NCBI RefSeq assembly: GCF_048569485.1
Contig: NC_134354.1
Span: 88,202,142-88,266,141 of the forward strand
DNA: 64,000 bases
Direction: 5' to 3'
From: Anomaloglossus baeobatrachus
Lineage: Eukaryota > Chordata > Amphibia > Anura > Aromobatidae
Shown here: piece after piece, positions 1 to 10,386 of the stretch
Position numbering within the stretch: the first letter of the stretch is position 1
Layout: every line of letters starts with the position of its first letter
The notes under the pieces: model-generated
Database searches by the model: none
The model's input: the letters and a program-made list of their open reading frames with translations, nothing else
Told to the model about the DNA's origin: nothing
Made by a program: the position numbers and the translations under genes

Positions 1-770
1 GTGCAGACTATCCTGTCAGTGAAGTGCACCGCTCTCCGAGGTTGCAATATGCTATGTTGATAGATGGGTGTTTTAGAACCCAAACATCTTCAGACCAGAG
101 ATCTAGAATCTCTAGAAATAATAGTGATAACTACACAGTTTATACTTTAATCAGGTGACATTTGGGAAAGGTTCACGAAATTACGCAAAGGTCAATCTTA
201 CAAATACATTATATTTTTCTCTTAGCATTTTTCTGACCCAAATTATGGTATAAAACAGGCCAGGAATCTCACTTTACCAATTCAGAATGGCAATCAATTT
301 AGGAAACTTATTTTTTTCTTGAATTGCCCACTCAATATTAAGATATCCTTACAGTTTTTTTATTGGATGGATCTTATCATATAATTTCATGCACACTTGA
401 TGGACATGTTCTAAAAACGTCTCTTAGCATCAGTGGTTACCATAGGGTTCCTTTAGAATTTTAGTAACCCATGCTTTGATTATGCCCATCCAAATAACTC
501 TTCTCATGGAATTTTCACCTTATGGAAATGGTAGGTTTACCAACTGGCTACCTCTGATCTCTCTTTTTTGACCATTCACCTCTTTCCTCCTGTTAGGTTT
601 GCTTCAAACTATCCCCCAACCACACCACATATACTTTTATTTTTTAAATCTAGCTCACCTTAAAAAGATTGTTTGAAACTAAGTGAATTTCATCTTATAC
701 AGTATGTCTATTTAATTTAATAATCTAAACACTTTTTCAAATCAAAATATTTTTTTTTTCTTACTACCAA
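1..770. other. AT-rich intronic sequence, nothing recognised
   Basis: No coding exon, RNA gene or clear repeat was recognised. It lies downstream of exon 1 of the TMEM30-type gene on the minus strand, so it is probably intron 1 of that gene. Confidence 0.4.
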
Positions 771-1217
771 TGACTATTCTTTTGAGTTTCCCGGCATGCA
801 CTTGGGATTCTCAAATGGATCATCATCAGGAAGCTGGGGCTGCTGTTACTTCCACTGCCTCTTTTTCAGAACTGAAACAAAGCATCAAAAAGAGGCGTTG
901 CCAGTATCGCTTACTCTGCTTCTATCACCGGTTCCTAATGATGTTAAAATGTTAAATGAATGGGTCGGAAGAAGCAGTGTTTGCTGAAGATGTGGGGTGA
1001 GGTGAGAGTGGCTGTGGTCACTTACCCTTCACCGATATTGAAAATAGCTATCATCAGGGGTTAGAAGTGAGTGCCGTGGAAAGTTAGCGTAGTGTCGCCC
1101 AATGATGATGATTCCTTTAAGGGCGGAATTAAAACAGGGGGAGTGACCCCAGCCCTACCCTCTTGATAATGTTCCATTTGAGAATCCCGAGTGCATATTA
1201 GGAATCGTCATCAGAAG
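771..1217. mobile_element. Non-autonomous DNA element with inverted ends
   Basis: A 23-bp segment at 797-819 (core GGGATTCTCAAATGGA) recurs inverted at 1173-1195 with about one mismatch. Similarity continues outward more weakly (TGACTATTC against the inverted GATGACGATTCC). The interior has no transposase-like protein. This fits a MITE or a deleted DNA transposon of unassigned superfamily; no clear target duplication was identified. Confidence 0.5.
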
Positions 1218-1842
1218 TCAGAAGAAAATAGACAGAAAATGAAATTGAGAGGTAAGGGTGGGGGAATATTGAATTGAAAGATAAAAGAAAAGTGGTTGGA
1301 TTATTAAATTTAATGGTTAAGCATATGCTAAGAAATTCCTCTTCGTTTCAGACAACTCCTTCTATGTCTCAAAGATACTGTGTATTTTCCCACAGAATAG
1401 GAAAAAGCGTTATTCACAAGGTGTGGCTATCAGCGCTCATACTGGCCATTATATGAAACGAGTTTATACTGACAGAACGACCTCCCAAACTATTAATATT
1501 AATGTTATTATTTTATCTTTTAATTTGACTTGCCTGAACACTCTCTTTCAAGTAAAAATCGGCAAAGCAGCTGCACGGTACTTCCGAATTTGAAGAATTT
1601 TCTCGTATTTTCGTACATTGTGAACAATTGTCAGAATAGGTTACCTGTTAACAATACACAATATATTGTATCACAACCAGCATCAGGTAGGAAAATATAT
1701 TTCTATAAGTCCTGAAATTTTCTATCTTCACTTGAAACTATAATTTTTGTAGTCTATGTGATGTGTAGTTATTGGACCAAATACTGTGGTTTATATCAAA
1801 TATCGGCAAACACCATTTTATGTCTCTAAATTACATCTTACT
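1218..1842. other. Intronic sequence, nothing recognised
   Basis: AT-rich; short open frames here show no family signature. Probably intron 1 of the minus-strand TMEM30-type gene. Confidence 0.35.
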
Positions 1843-2110
1843 GAACTATTTGCTGTCATTTTGATAAAATCAATGTTTTCTCTGCTGCACATCTAGCAGT
1901 TATACAGAACTAATGAATATGCTGGACTACCTGGAGCACGCCAAGTAGTCCTGTAATGATAATCTGCTGCTGATTAAACATTGATTTTATCAAAGCTACA
2001 CTAAGCAGCTCAGTAAGTGACACATCGCTGGCATCAGGATCTCTGCCCCTATATTATGCCGCTCTAATATTAGGTGGCAAAAACCTGCTGACAGATTCCC
2101 TTTAGTAATG
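1843..2110. mobile_element. Palindromic T2/Kolobok-like MITE, family A, partial copy
   Basis: This copy has the centre and one arm of a family seen again at 4808-6216 and 51775-52036. The arm ends with the inverse of AGGGAATCTGTCAGCAGG followed by TTAG. The family terminus TTAAAGGGAATCTGTC matches the TTAAAGGRR terminus described for Xenopus T2-type elements, whose target site is TTAA. The other arm is largely missing. Confidence 0.6.
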
Positions 2111-2214
2111 CAATGGTGAATAACAATATGTATTAGGCCAATGTAAATGTCTGCATTGCACCTATAAAGGTGTTATTGTACCCATACTGTACTCCATCAG
2201 TTACCATCTGTATA

Positions 2215-2673
2215 GAGTTTACATTATCTAGTTCCTAAACCCCTTCAAAATCAATGACGTACCTATACATCATTGGTTGTCTAGGCTAAAAGGAACGGGT
2301 GGATCGCCTATCCACCCACACCTGTAAACCCCTTAGATCACGCTGTCAAACTCTGACAGTGCGATCTAAAGCGTGTCGGTGGGAATCACGCCATACCACG
2401 CCACCATCATTGTTCCCATGACGTAACCACGGGGTGCCAATAGGTTGGCCTGGCAGCGTGGGGTCAGATGATGACCCTTGTCACCGCCATGACGTCTTTC
2501 CTGTGAATACCTGATGAGAATCGGCATTCACAGTAGAGCAGTATTTCTGCTGATCAGAGTGTACAGTGATAAAGTCCCCTAAGGGGACTAGTAAAATCAC
2601 TAAAAAATGTTAAAAAAAGGGTAATAAAAAGCCTAACAGTTTAAATCACCCCTTTTTGTCCCATTGAAAATAA

Positions 2674-2709
<36 letters not shown>

Positions 2710-2710
2710 C
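2215..2710 (+). repeat. Interspersed repeat ending in an (ATA)n tail
   Basis: A GC-richer block with short inverted segments (CTGTCAAACTCTGACAG; CCCCTAAGGGG) runs into an A-rich stretch and a pure ATA microsatellite at about 2671-2709. A 3' simple-repeat tail is typical of a LINE or SINE 3' end. No reverse-transcriptase reading frame was seen, so the class is open. Confidence 0.4.
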
Positions 2711-3094
2711 AATAATACTGATGATTATGGCTTACAGCCAAAGAAAACCCAAAAGTCATTAATTTATTTTTCTATATACTCATAGAGTAGTCTGATGACT
2801 AAAAAGGTCTTGGGTCAAAGGTTCAGAGTAATCATCAGACCAGTTAATAGCAATAGATAATGAGGAGATGATTCACATTTAAATATTAAATATAAGTTTT
2901 TAAACTTTTGAAAAGATTTTTATATTTTTGGTTGTGAAGCAGGAAATGTTACAAGAGAAGAATATCCCATGAAATAGAGTCAGAAGCCATATTAAGACTC
3001 ATTAATACTCATTTTTGAGGTTTCTACTAGTATGTTTCCCACAAAATTTGAAATGTGAAGCAAAAAGAAAAAGTCTTAAAACTTCTACACTTAC

Positions 3095-3301
3095 CCATAT
3101 TTCTTTAATATTAGTCGTTGCTACAAGCAAACTGATTCCCACGGCAAGGCAAAAGAGGCCGATAATAAAGAATGAACTGAGGACAGATTCGGGGGTTAAG
3201 GTGAGCTTCCATGCGGGGATTCTCTGCTGCTTGAATGCGGTGTTATCCGGACATTTTGAAGTAGGAACATTTTCATTTTCTTCCTTTTTCTTTTTTCCCA
3301 T
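3095..3301 (-). CDS. TMEM30C: TMEM30/CDC50-family protein, exon 1 (probably TMEM30C)
   Basis: CDC50 proteins are the beta subunits of P4-ATPase lipid flippases; they help the flippase leave the ER and support phospholipid transport across membranes. This exon encodes the first 69 codons: a Lys/Glu-rich cytosolic N-terminus, the family signature PDNTAFKQQRIPAW at residues 18-31, then the first membrane segment at about residues 42-61. It ends in phase 0 at NIKEIW followed by a GTAAGT donor (3094-3089). Human TMEM30A reads NIREIE at this point, so the final Trp departs from that pattern. The ATG at 3301 is chosen because it gives the usual short Lys-rich tail before the signature. The remaining exons must lie off the left edge. 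Assignment to TMEM30C rather than A or B rests on the neighbouring CMSS1, which I recall as its neighbour in human 3q12; family membership itself is firm. Confidence 0.82.
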
Positions 3302-3660
3302 GATATTCCTGTGTGAGGTCTCAGGATTGTGTCCTACCTAATGAAAGCCCCCAGGTTAGTGCTTCATTGTCATTGTCCATTGAAAGGCGGTGGAACTTAT
3401 CTTCTAGGGGACTTCCTGAAATTACTGATTAACTTGTTTCCCTGTGTGCTTTGATTACCCCTGCCTCTTGTCAGCCTGTGTCAGTCTTCCTCAGTGTACT
3501 TTGCTCATGCATAGTGCAATCAATAAACTATACCAGGGAATGTTTGTTTTATAAAGCTATATATGGTCCACACCTTACACGCCTTAAAACACTACTGCTT
3601 TTAAAGAAAAAAAACGCACTAAATTTAAACTAAATGTAAAAATAGGGTTAACTTTATAGA
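3302..3660. promoter_or_regulatory. Region upstream of the TMEM30-type start codon
   Basis: This is where the 5' UTR and promoter of the minus-strand gene should lie, unless a non-coding exon exists further upstream. No CpG island is apparent and no specific promoter element can be defended. Confidence 0.25.
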
Positions 3661-3799
3661 ACTTTTCTCAAGACATCAGATCAGTGTTTTCCAACCAAGA
3701 ATGCCTTTAAAGCCCCCCAGTGTTGCCAGGACAGTCAGGTTACTGCAGTTAGCAGTTTCCCATTTCCAGCTGCTAACTGCAGTATATCCAAGGCTCAAG

Positions 3800-3855
3800 C
3801 CTCTAATCGTTCCCCTAATGAGTCCTTGCCAAAGGATGAAACATGTTGGGAGAGA
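3800..3855 (+). ncRNA. Hammerhead-ribozyme-like motif inside a repeat
   Basis: Seen in order: helix I strand TCCC (3811-3814 region), core CTAATGA (3815-3821; consensus CTGATGA, one mismatch), GTCC, loop TTGCCAAA, GGAT (helix II), GAAAC (3838-3842), a self-complementary ACATGT as helix III, then TT and GGGAG closing helix I. The layout matches minimal hammerheads known from Penelope-like elements and amphibian repeats. The core substitution suggests a decayed copy. Whether it cleaves is unknown. Confidence 0.5.
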
Positions 3856-4807
3856 AGACACAGATTAGTTAGGGTCAGGTCACAGGGATAGCTGTGGCCT
3901 GTCCTTGTCAGGACAGGAGTCTGCTGGGTGGCTAGGGTAAGATCCTTAATGTAATAAGGGACCTATAGGGCTAGAGTTCCCAGCATGGACTACCGAATGA
4001 CCGGTGACAACCTTCACAGGACCCCTCACAATTGGCTGAGATTATTCCAATCAGCATTTGTGCTTGTTATTTATGTCTTTCTATTACGTATGATAGCTAT
4101 GAATTGGACCAATGTCCTTTATAGCGATTTATCTGTACTTGAATCTATAAGTACAGATAAGTACGCTCCTGACTGGCTGCTGTTGTTAGTTCCCCGTGCG
4201 CTCGGATCTACACCATATGCTGACTGCAATGTAGAGCCTGCTCTCTGCACAACCTCTGAAGGTCAGCAGTTCTGCGGTGCGTTTCCACTAGCCAAAGGTG
4301 ACAAATCCATTTTTAAGTTATTGTGCTACAAGCCCATGTTTTCTCCTTTTCTTTCCAGCTCATTTCAATGTAAAAAATGTACAGCATACACAGAGAGTAC
4401 ATAGAGGCCATCCGTATGAGGTCGGTAATTTTTATGGACCCATAGACTTGTGTGGGTATTTTGATCAGTGACCTGGATCAAAAATAGATCAATCTCTCTG
4501 ATTTAATTGCAGACATGAGGACCATGAAAATCAAGGACAAGTGAACAGTTCCATACACTATAATGGGTATGTATCCGGGAAAACCAGAGTTAGAATACGG
4601 ATGTGAAAAACGGATATCTGTATGAGGCCTCATAAGGATAAACCTATCAGTAAGGGATTGTAATGCTGGGGGAGCGGAGCGAGGGGAACATCTGCATGTT
4701 AGATATACAATGGATTCCTTGCTGGTTGTGCGCTACAAGGTTTGAGATGTCAGTTATTCAAAGCCACTGAAATCATTGTCTGTCACCACTTTATGTCTCC
4801 TTGCCTA
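3856..4807 (+). other. Unclassified region with one 139-codon open frame
   Basis: An open frame runs 3985-4404. It has one hydrophobic stretch near residues 25-36 but no recognisable domain, no splice context and no paralogue in the window. I regard it as probably fortuitous. The preceding DNA continues from the hammerhead-like motif, so part of this may belong to the same unnamed repeat. Confidence 0.3.
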
Positions 4808-6216
4808 AAGAGAATCTGTCACCAGGTTTTTGCCACCTAATCTGAAAGCAGCATAATGTAGGGGCAGAGATCCTGATTCCAGTGGTGTGTCACTTACTTG
4901 GCTGCTTAGTGTGGTTTTGATAAAATCACTGTGTAATCAGCAGAAGATTATCATTAGAGAACTACTTGGCATGCTACAGGTAGTCCAGCATATTCATGAG
5001 CTCTGTATAACTGCTAGATGTGCAGCAGAGAAAATATTGATTTGATGAAAATAAAAGCAAATGAGCTGCCCAGGGCTATGGGGTACTCTTTCCCGGGCCG
5101 CATATGTTTTAGGGATGCTGTGTCACGGGTGTGTAATGGCCGATGCCCGGTTCCGTGACCCTGGGAGTTACTTGAAAAGGGGTTATAGACAGGGGAGAAT
5201 ATAAAGTTTATGTCGTGACGCCACTTGCGGGTTGTCGTTATGGTTTTGGAACCGCCGCTACACAATCTATTGCCGCTGGGGCTGGTGGTGATGGCAGCTT
5301 GGATGTTGGGCCCTCCGCAAGTAGGGCCAGGGCCTCAGGGGATTGATGATTGTGTCCGGCGTGGAAAGAAGGGAGACCACACTATCGGAATGCAGTGCAA
5401 CTGGTGTTTACTCACAGCGGCGATAATGCTGGTTTACTGAAGACGCCTGGTTTCGACCCCTAGTCCCTTTAGTCCCAGTGCCGGTGTGGTAACCTGGTGG
5501 CTTCTTTCCCCTGCACGTCTCACTGGTTGGAGGAACCCCGTGACCTGGAGCATCTGGGGGGTCCCCTCCTGTTTGTCGTTCAGTCTCTGGTCCATACGGC
5601 GGGCAGTGTGAACCCTGTAGGGTCGGTGTTCTGTTCCGGTTCTTGACTCTCTCGTTACTGCTGGTGCCCCCGGATTCTTGGGTTAGTGAGGTCCTGGTTG
5701 GTTCCCTCACTGTGCAGGTATTTGTCAGGTAACCCTGTGCCCCATCGGTGCTATGGTTCCACAGGTACTTCGTCGTACCCTCCCTAGCAACCACTCTCCT
5801 TCACCAGCTAGGTCAATGCTACACAACCCCATCTGAGAATACATCCGTCTCCTTCAACTGTCACTACAGACTCCCTACTGTCTTTCTGCTGTCCCCTCCC
5901 ACCTGTTCGTTGTCTAGTGGACTGGATTGGCTCCACCCCTGGGTGGCCATCCATTGGGTCCCAAGCTAGTCAGTTACCATTGATTGGGAGAGAGAAACTG
6001 GGGATATTTATGTGTTTTGTTGTTACCGGCACTGGTCTTCCAGGTCCCTGGGGGTAGGCCTGACATCTTTGACAGGATGCAGTACCTTGTAGTGCCCTGA
6101 TGTGTTCAGGGGCACTACAGAAACAGCTCACATCGCTGGAATCAGGGTCTCTGTCTCTACATTATGCTGCTCTCAGATGAGGTAGCAAAAACCCGGTGAC
6201 AGAATCCCTTAACAGA
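4808..6216. mobile_element. Palindromic T2/Kolobok-like MITE, family A, split by an LTR
   Basis: The left arm starts near AGAGAATCTGTCACC (4811). The centre contains GCTAGATGTGCAGCAG, and the right arm resumes at about 6121 and ends with the inverse of the left arm, GGTGACAGAATCCC (about 6200-6212). The arms are roughly 115 bp and mutually complementary, so the single-stranded form would fold into one long hairpin. The solo LTR at 5067-6119 lies in the right arm. This is the most complete family A copy in the window. Confidence 0.65.
5067..6119 (-). mobile_element. Solo LTR of a retrotransposon (fossil)
   Basis: A GC-richer 1.05-kb block begins with TG and ends with CA and interrupts an otherwise continuous MITE. 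No internal retroelement region accompanies it, so it is a solo LTR. On the minus strand its 5' end reads TGTAGTGCCCCTG and can fold on CAGGGCACTACA. A similar terminal hairpin marks the LTRs at 44738-45863 and 63758-64000. No clean target duplication remains, so it is probably not recent. The superfamily is likely Ty3/Gypsy-type but this is not proven. Confidence 0.6.
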
Positions 6217-6333
6217 CCTGACCGTTTCCCTTTAATAAAGCTATGGCCGCTGCATTAAAATAAAGTTATTTGATTTCAGTCCATTGTAGAGAAATTCAAA
6301 AAGGTGTAGGTCCAGATGGGAATACGTAGTCAC

Positions 6334-6558
6334 TAGTAATGAGCGAGCACTGCTGTGCTCGAGTGTTCAATACTCGAAACGAGCAGTTGGATGCTTGGCT
6401 AACCACAGCTTGACTACCCGAGTATAATGGAAGTCAAGGGAGACTTGAACATTTTTCCGATAGTTCCTGAAATGTTTCAAATACTTGAGTTGCGCCCATA
6501 CGAGCAACCAACTGCTCGTCACGAGTACCGAGCATGGTAGTGCTCACTCATCACTATT
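6334..6558. mobile_element. TAGTRATGAGCG-family MITE with 6-bp target duplication
   Basis: It starts TAGTAATGAGCGAGC and ends with the inverse, GCTCACTCATCACTA plus TT. It is flanked by AGTCAC on both sides (6328-6333 and 6559-6564). The interior is built from inverted CTCGAGTG/CACTCGAG-type blocks with no coding capacity. Related copies lie at 25722-26150, 46237-47611 and 56055-56464, with possible ones at 36598 and 48770. Confidence 0.7.
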
Positions 6559-6777
6559 AGTCACCAGTAGAGAGGCCATGTTCATACTATCTCCATGGTT
6601 TCAACTTATAAAAATGACTTCGATTTGAGGTGATCAGTCAAGTTTTTGGCATTTTTGAAAGAAAGAGTGCTAAATATTGTCTGTGCTAAACAAGGGAAGA
6701 AGGTTGAGATAGACAAAGTATTTTGAGTGTGCCACATCAGGCAAATTTGGGTCTTGTAATAATTAATTGGGGCAAAT

Positions 6778-6992
6778 TTAGCCAAACTTTCTGAGTTTGT
6801 ATGTTCTCTCCATGCTTGCGTGTGTTTCCTCCGGGTTCTCTGGTTTCCTCACAGACTCCAAAGACATACTGATAGGGAAATTAGATTGTGAGCCCCAATG
6901 GGGACAGTGTTGCCAATGTATGTAAAGCGATGTGGAATTAACGGCACTGTATAAGTGAATAAGTATTATATTATTAATTATTATTATTATTG
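6778..6992 (+). repeat. SINE or LINE 3'-end fragment with (ATT)n tail
   Basis: The block runs from TGTATGTTCTCTCC through GGTTTCCTC, CCAAAGACATACTGA and GTGAGCCCCAATGGGGAC to GGCACTGTATAAGTGAATAA and an ATT repeat. This order is that of a widespread vertebrate SINE/L2-like 3' tail. A decayed relative of the GATTGTAAAGTCCC part occurs near 22812-22840. Confidence 0.6.
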
Positions 6993-6999
6993 CCCATAG

Positions 7000-7568
7000 C
7001 AACCAATCACAGTGCAGCTTTCATTTTCACACAGCGGGTTATAAAATGAAATGTTGCTATAGGCAACAAAATCATTTTGTCTTTTTAGACAGTTTTGTTA
7101 AATGACGCCCAGCACCTTATAGTTGTAGACTGGAATCAACACCACAGATTTGTTCTCCTAACTATTAGACATTTGATATAAATCTAATCCATTTCATTGG
7201 ATGAACTGGAATAACACTGCTGATAATCTGCGGGGCTGTGTGTGGAGTCAGCGTTGTCTACCACTAAATCTCCATATCAGTGTTCTCCCCCCAACTCTCC
7301 ACCCATGTTTATGATCCTGTGAAAGCTCTGACATATGGTAATAAATGTGACAATAAAACCTTTATATCCATGCAAAGAAGTTGAGGACACAGGACACCAA
7401 GTCTAGGAAGAAAATACAGTATATTTCATCACTAGGTCCTAATAATGTATAATACGACATAAGGCTCCACCATCTCACCTCAGTCTTAACAGCCAAGCAG
7501 ACAACACTTGTAATATAATTTCTATTTTGTCATGTGTAAGTTTTTTCCACATCTCATATAATTTGGAT
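7000..7568. other. Intergenic sequence, nothing recognised
   Basis: AT-rich, without a coding exon or a repeat I can name. Confidence 0.3.
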
Positions 7569-8293
7569 TAGGGCTATGTGCACACATGGCGGGGTTTTTT
7601 TTTTGCGTTTTTTTTCATGTGTTTTTTTCTTGCTTATTTTAATAAATAAAAGCAAGGAAAAATCATCCCAGCAAAGTCTGAGACTCGTGACTTGCTGTGC
7701 AAAGGCTGTTTCTTTTTTCTTACAGATTTTGTTGCTGAAGAAAGAAGCAGCATGTCAATTGTTTCTGTGTTTTTTTCCCTGTGTTTCTATAATCCCCTGC
7801 AGCGCTTTGGATTATACTGCAGCACTTTGCCTCACACACCGTGTATACAGCATGGTGTGTGAGGCTCTCCGTAACTCAGTAACTCTGGGTTCACATGGTG
7901 ACAACCAGGGGTCACCATGGTAGCGATCGGACTACAGGGATCCGATTGCCAGGGAGAGATAAGCAATTCCTCTCCCTGCCTTCTGAATGCTGGGATCGCA
8001 CTGATCGCAGCATTTAGGTGGTTAAACTGCCGGAAGCGGCGCAGTCACCGCTCCAGGCAGTGAGAGCTGGGTCCTGGCTGTAACATCAGCTGAAGACCTG
8101 GCGGTGATCTCGGGGATACAATGCCTGAACCCCCGCAATCACCATGACTTAAAAAAAAAAAAAAAGCAGGAAAAAATGCGCAAACGCAATAAAAAAAATG
8201 AGTGGTTTTTCTGCTGCATTTTTCCAGCCAAAACATGTTTTTTTATGTGCAGAAAAGAAGCACATAAAAAAAGCAATGTGGGCACATACCCTT
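7569..8293. mobile_element. MITE with GGGYATGTGCNCACAT ends
   Basis: The left end GGGCTATGTGCACACATGGC is answered at about 8272-8292 by the inverse GCAATGTGGGCACATACCC. Subterminal A- and T-runs are also complementary. The interior is GC-richer, with a fragment on AGCGATCGG/GCGATCTC, and has no protein. It belongs to a group of GTGCACA-ended MITEs also present at 22406-22762, 35214-35566 and 59936-60216. Confidence 0.6.
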
Positions 8294-8682
8294 GGGTACA
8301 TTCACAAAAACATTTTGGCAGTCTGTGTGCTCAACAGACTGCACACAAACCAATTTTAGGCTAATATGTTAGTGCAAAGATTTTCCAGATAAACCTCAGG
8401 TCCACTTGGAGAAAAAAAATAACTCAGCATGCCCTAATGTGTCTTGATTTACAGATCAGACTAGCGCTCAGTAGACCTCATTCAGTCGTAGTACACAAAA
8501 AACTGCGTTTCATCAATTTGTTTCATACTATTTCCATCAGTCTGTTCTAGGTTGCGATCACATCTGTGTATATAAAATGGTCGAGATTCTCAGCCATAAA
8601 AGTTGATCAGTGTCAGGTGATTTTTTTTTCTTCTCTTCTCTCGCCTAGATGCTATATGTCATGCAAGTGCTATGCCAGTGTG
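8294..8682. other. Intergenic sequence, nothing recognised
   Basis: No exon or identifiable repeat seen. Confidence 0.3.

Positions 8683-8745
<63 letters not shown>
8683..8745. repeat. (TA)n(CA)n compound microsatellite
   Basis: A TA run of about 20 units passes into about nine CA units, directly abutting the Tc1 element that follows. Tc1 elements insert at TA, so a TA tract is a natural target. Confidence 0.9.
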
Positions 8746-8751
8746 GTATAT

Positions 8752-10376
8752 ACAGTACAGACCAAAGGTTTGGACACACCTTCTCATTCAAAGAGTTTTC
8801 TTTTATTTTCATGACTCTGGAAATTGTAGATTCACATTCAAAGCATCAAAAATATGAATTAAAACATGTGGAATGAAATACTTAAAGTGTGAAACTGATA
8901 ATATGTCTTATATTCTAGGTTCTTCAAAGTAGCCACCTTTTGCTTTGATTACTGCTTTGCACGCTCTTGGCATTCTCTTGATGAGCTTCAAGAGGTAGCC
9001 ACCGGAAATAGTCTTCCAACAGTCTTGAAGGAGTTCCCAGAGATGCGTAGCACTTGTTGGCCCTTTTGCCTTCACTCTGCTGTCAAGCTCACCCCAAACC
9101 ATCTCGATTGGTTTCAGGTCTGGTGACTGGAGGCCAGGTCATCTGGCGTAGCACCCCATCACTCTCCTTCTTAGTCAAATAGCCCTTACACAGCCTGGGA
9201 GGTGTGTTTGGGGTTATAGTCCTGTTGAAAAATAAATGATGGCCCAACTAAACGCAAACCGGATGGAATAGCATGCCGCTGCAAGATGCTGTGGTAGCCA
9301 TGCTGGTTAAGTATGCCTTCAATTTTGAATAAATCCCCAATAGTGTCACCAGCAAAGCACCCCCACACCATCACACCTCCTACTCCATGCTTCACGATGG
9401 GAACCAGGCATGTAGAGTCCATTCATTCACCTTTTCTGCATCGCACAAAGACACAGTGATTGGATCCAAAGATCTCAAATTTGGACTCATCAGACCAAAG
9501 CAAAGATTTCCACTGGTCAAATGCCCATTCCTTGTGTTCTTTAGCCCAAACAAGTCTCTTCTGCTTGTTGCCTGTCCTTAGCAGTGGTTTCCTAGCAGCT
9601 ATTTTACCATGAAAGCCTGCTGCACAAAGTCTCCTCTTAACAGTTGTTCTAGAGATGTGTCTGCTGCTAGAACTCTGTGTGGCATTGACCTGGTCTCTAA
9701 TCTGACCTGCTGTTAACCTGCGGTTTCTGAGGCTGGTGACTCGGATAAACTTATCCTCCGCAGCAGAGGTGACTCTTGGTCTTCCTTTCCTGGGGCGGTC
9801 CTCATGTGAGGCAGTTTCTTTGTAGCGTTTGATGGTTTTTGCCACTACACTTTGGGACACTTTCAAAGTTTTCCCAATTTTTTGGACTGACAGACCTTCA
9901 TATCTTAAAGTAATGTTGGCCACTCGTTTTTATTTACTTAGCTGCTTTTTCTTGCCATAATACAAAATCTAACAGTCTACTCAGTAGGACTATCAGCTGT
10001 GTATCCACCAAACTTCTGCACAACACAACTGATGGTCCCAACCCGATTTATAAGGCAAGAAATCCCACTTATTAAACCTGACAGGGCACACCTGTGAAGT
10101 GAAAACCATTTCCGGTGACTACCTCTTAAAGCTCATCAACAGAATGCCAAGAGTGTGCAAAGCAGTAATCAAAGCAAAAGGTGGCTACTTTGAAGAACCT
10201 AGAATACAAGACATATTATCAGTTGTTTCACACTTTTTTGTTAAGTATTTCATTCCACATGTGTTAATTCATATTTTTGATGCTTTCAATGTGAATCTAC
10301 AATTTTCAGAGTCATGAAAATAAAGAAAACTCTTTTAATGAGGTGTATCCAAACGTTTGGTCTTCACTGTATATAT
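8752..10376 (-). mobile_element. Tc1-like transposon copy A, nearly full length
   Basis: The termini read CAGTACAGACCAAAGGTTTGG at left and the inverse, CCAAACGTTTGGTCTTCACTG, at right, inside TA-rich DNA. The inverted repeats are unusually long (about 265 bp: 8752 to about 9015, and about 10112 to 10374). On the left they extend into the C-terminal transposase codons, so the right repeat carries a non-coding duplicate of them. Other members of the same family are copy B (10387-11085) and copy C (61494-62420). Confidence 0.85.
8908..9958 (-). pseudogene. Tc1-like transposase, inactivated (copy A)
   Basis: Tc1 transposases cut and paste their element at TA sites using a paired-type helix-turn-helix DNA-binding region and a DDE/D catalytic domain. 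The reading begins at the ATG at 9958 (MARK...). It shows the N-terminal HTH region (GLSVQKIGKTLKVSQ), the GRPR linker (GRPRVT), the first catalytic motif LLWSDESKFE, KHGVGGVMVWGCF, and FQQDYNPKHTS where most relatives have QQDNDPKHTS. The third motif, DLNPIE in relatives, is rearranged here. Breaks seen: a 1-nt loss and a GAA-to-TAA change within the first 15 codons, a TGA at 9423-9425 in GE*MDST, and a frame change between about 9190 and 9100. It ends at KGGYFEEPRI. It cannot make a full protein. Confidence 0.85.
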
Positions 10377-10386
10377 ACAGTATATA

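Noticed and set aside
3985-4404. 139-codon open frame
   Set aside because: Has a weak hydrophobic stretch but no domain, no splice context and no related copy; length is plausible by chance in this composition.
5408-5794. 128-codon minus-strand frame
   Set aside because: Lies wholly inside the LTR fossil and has no recognisable domain.
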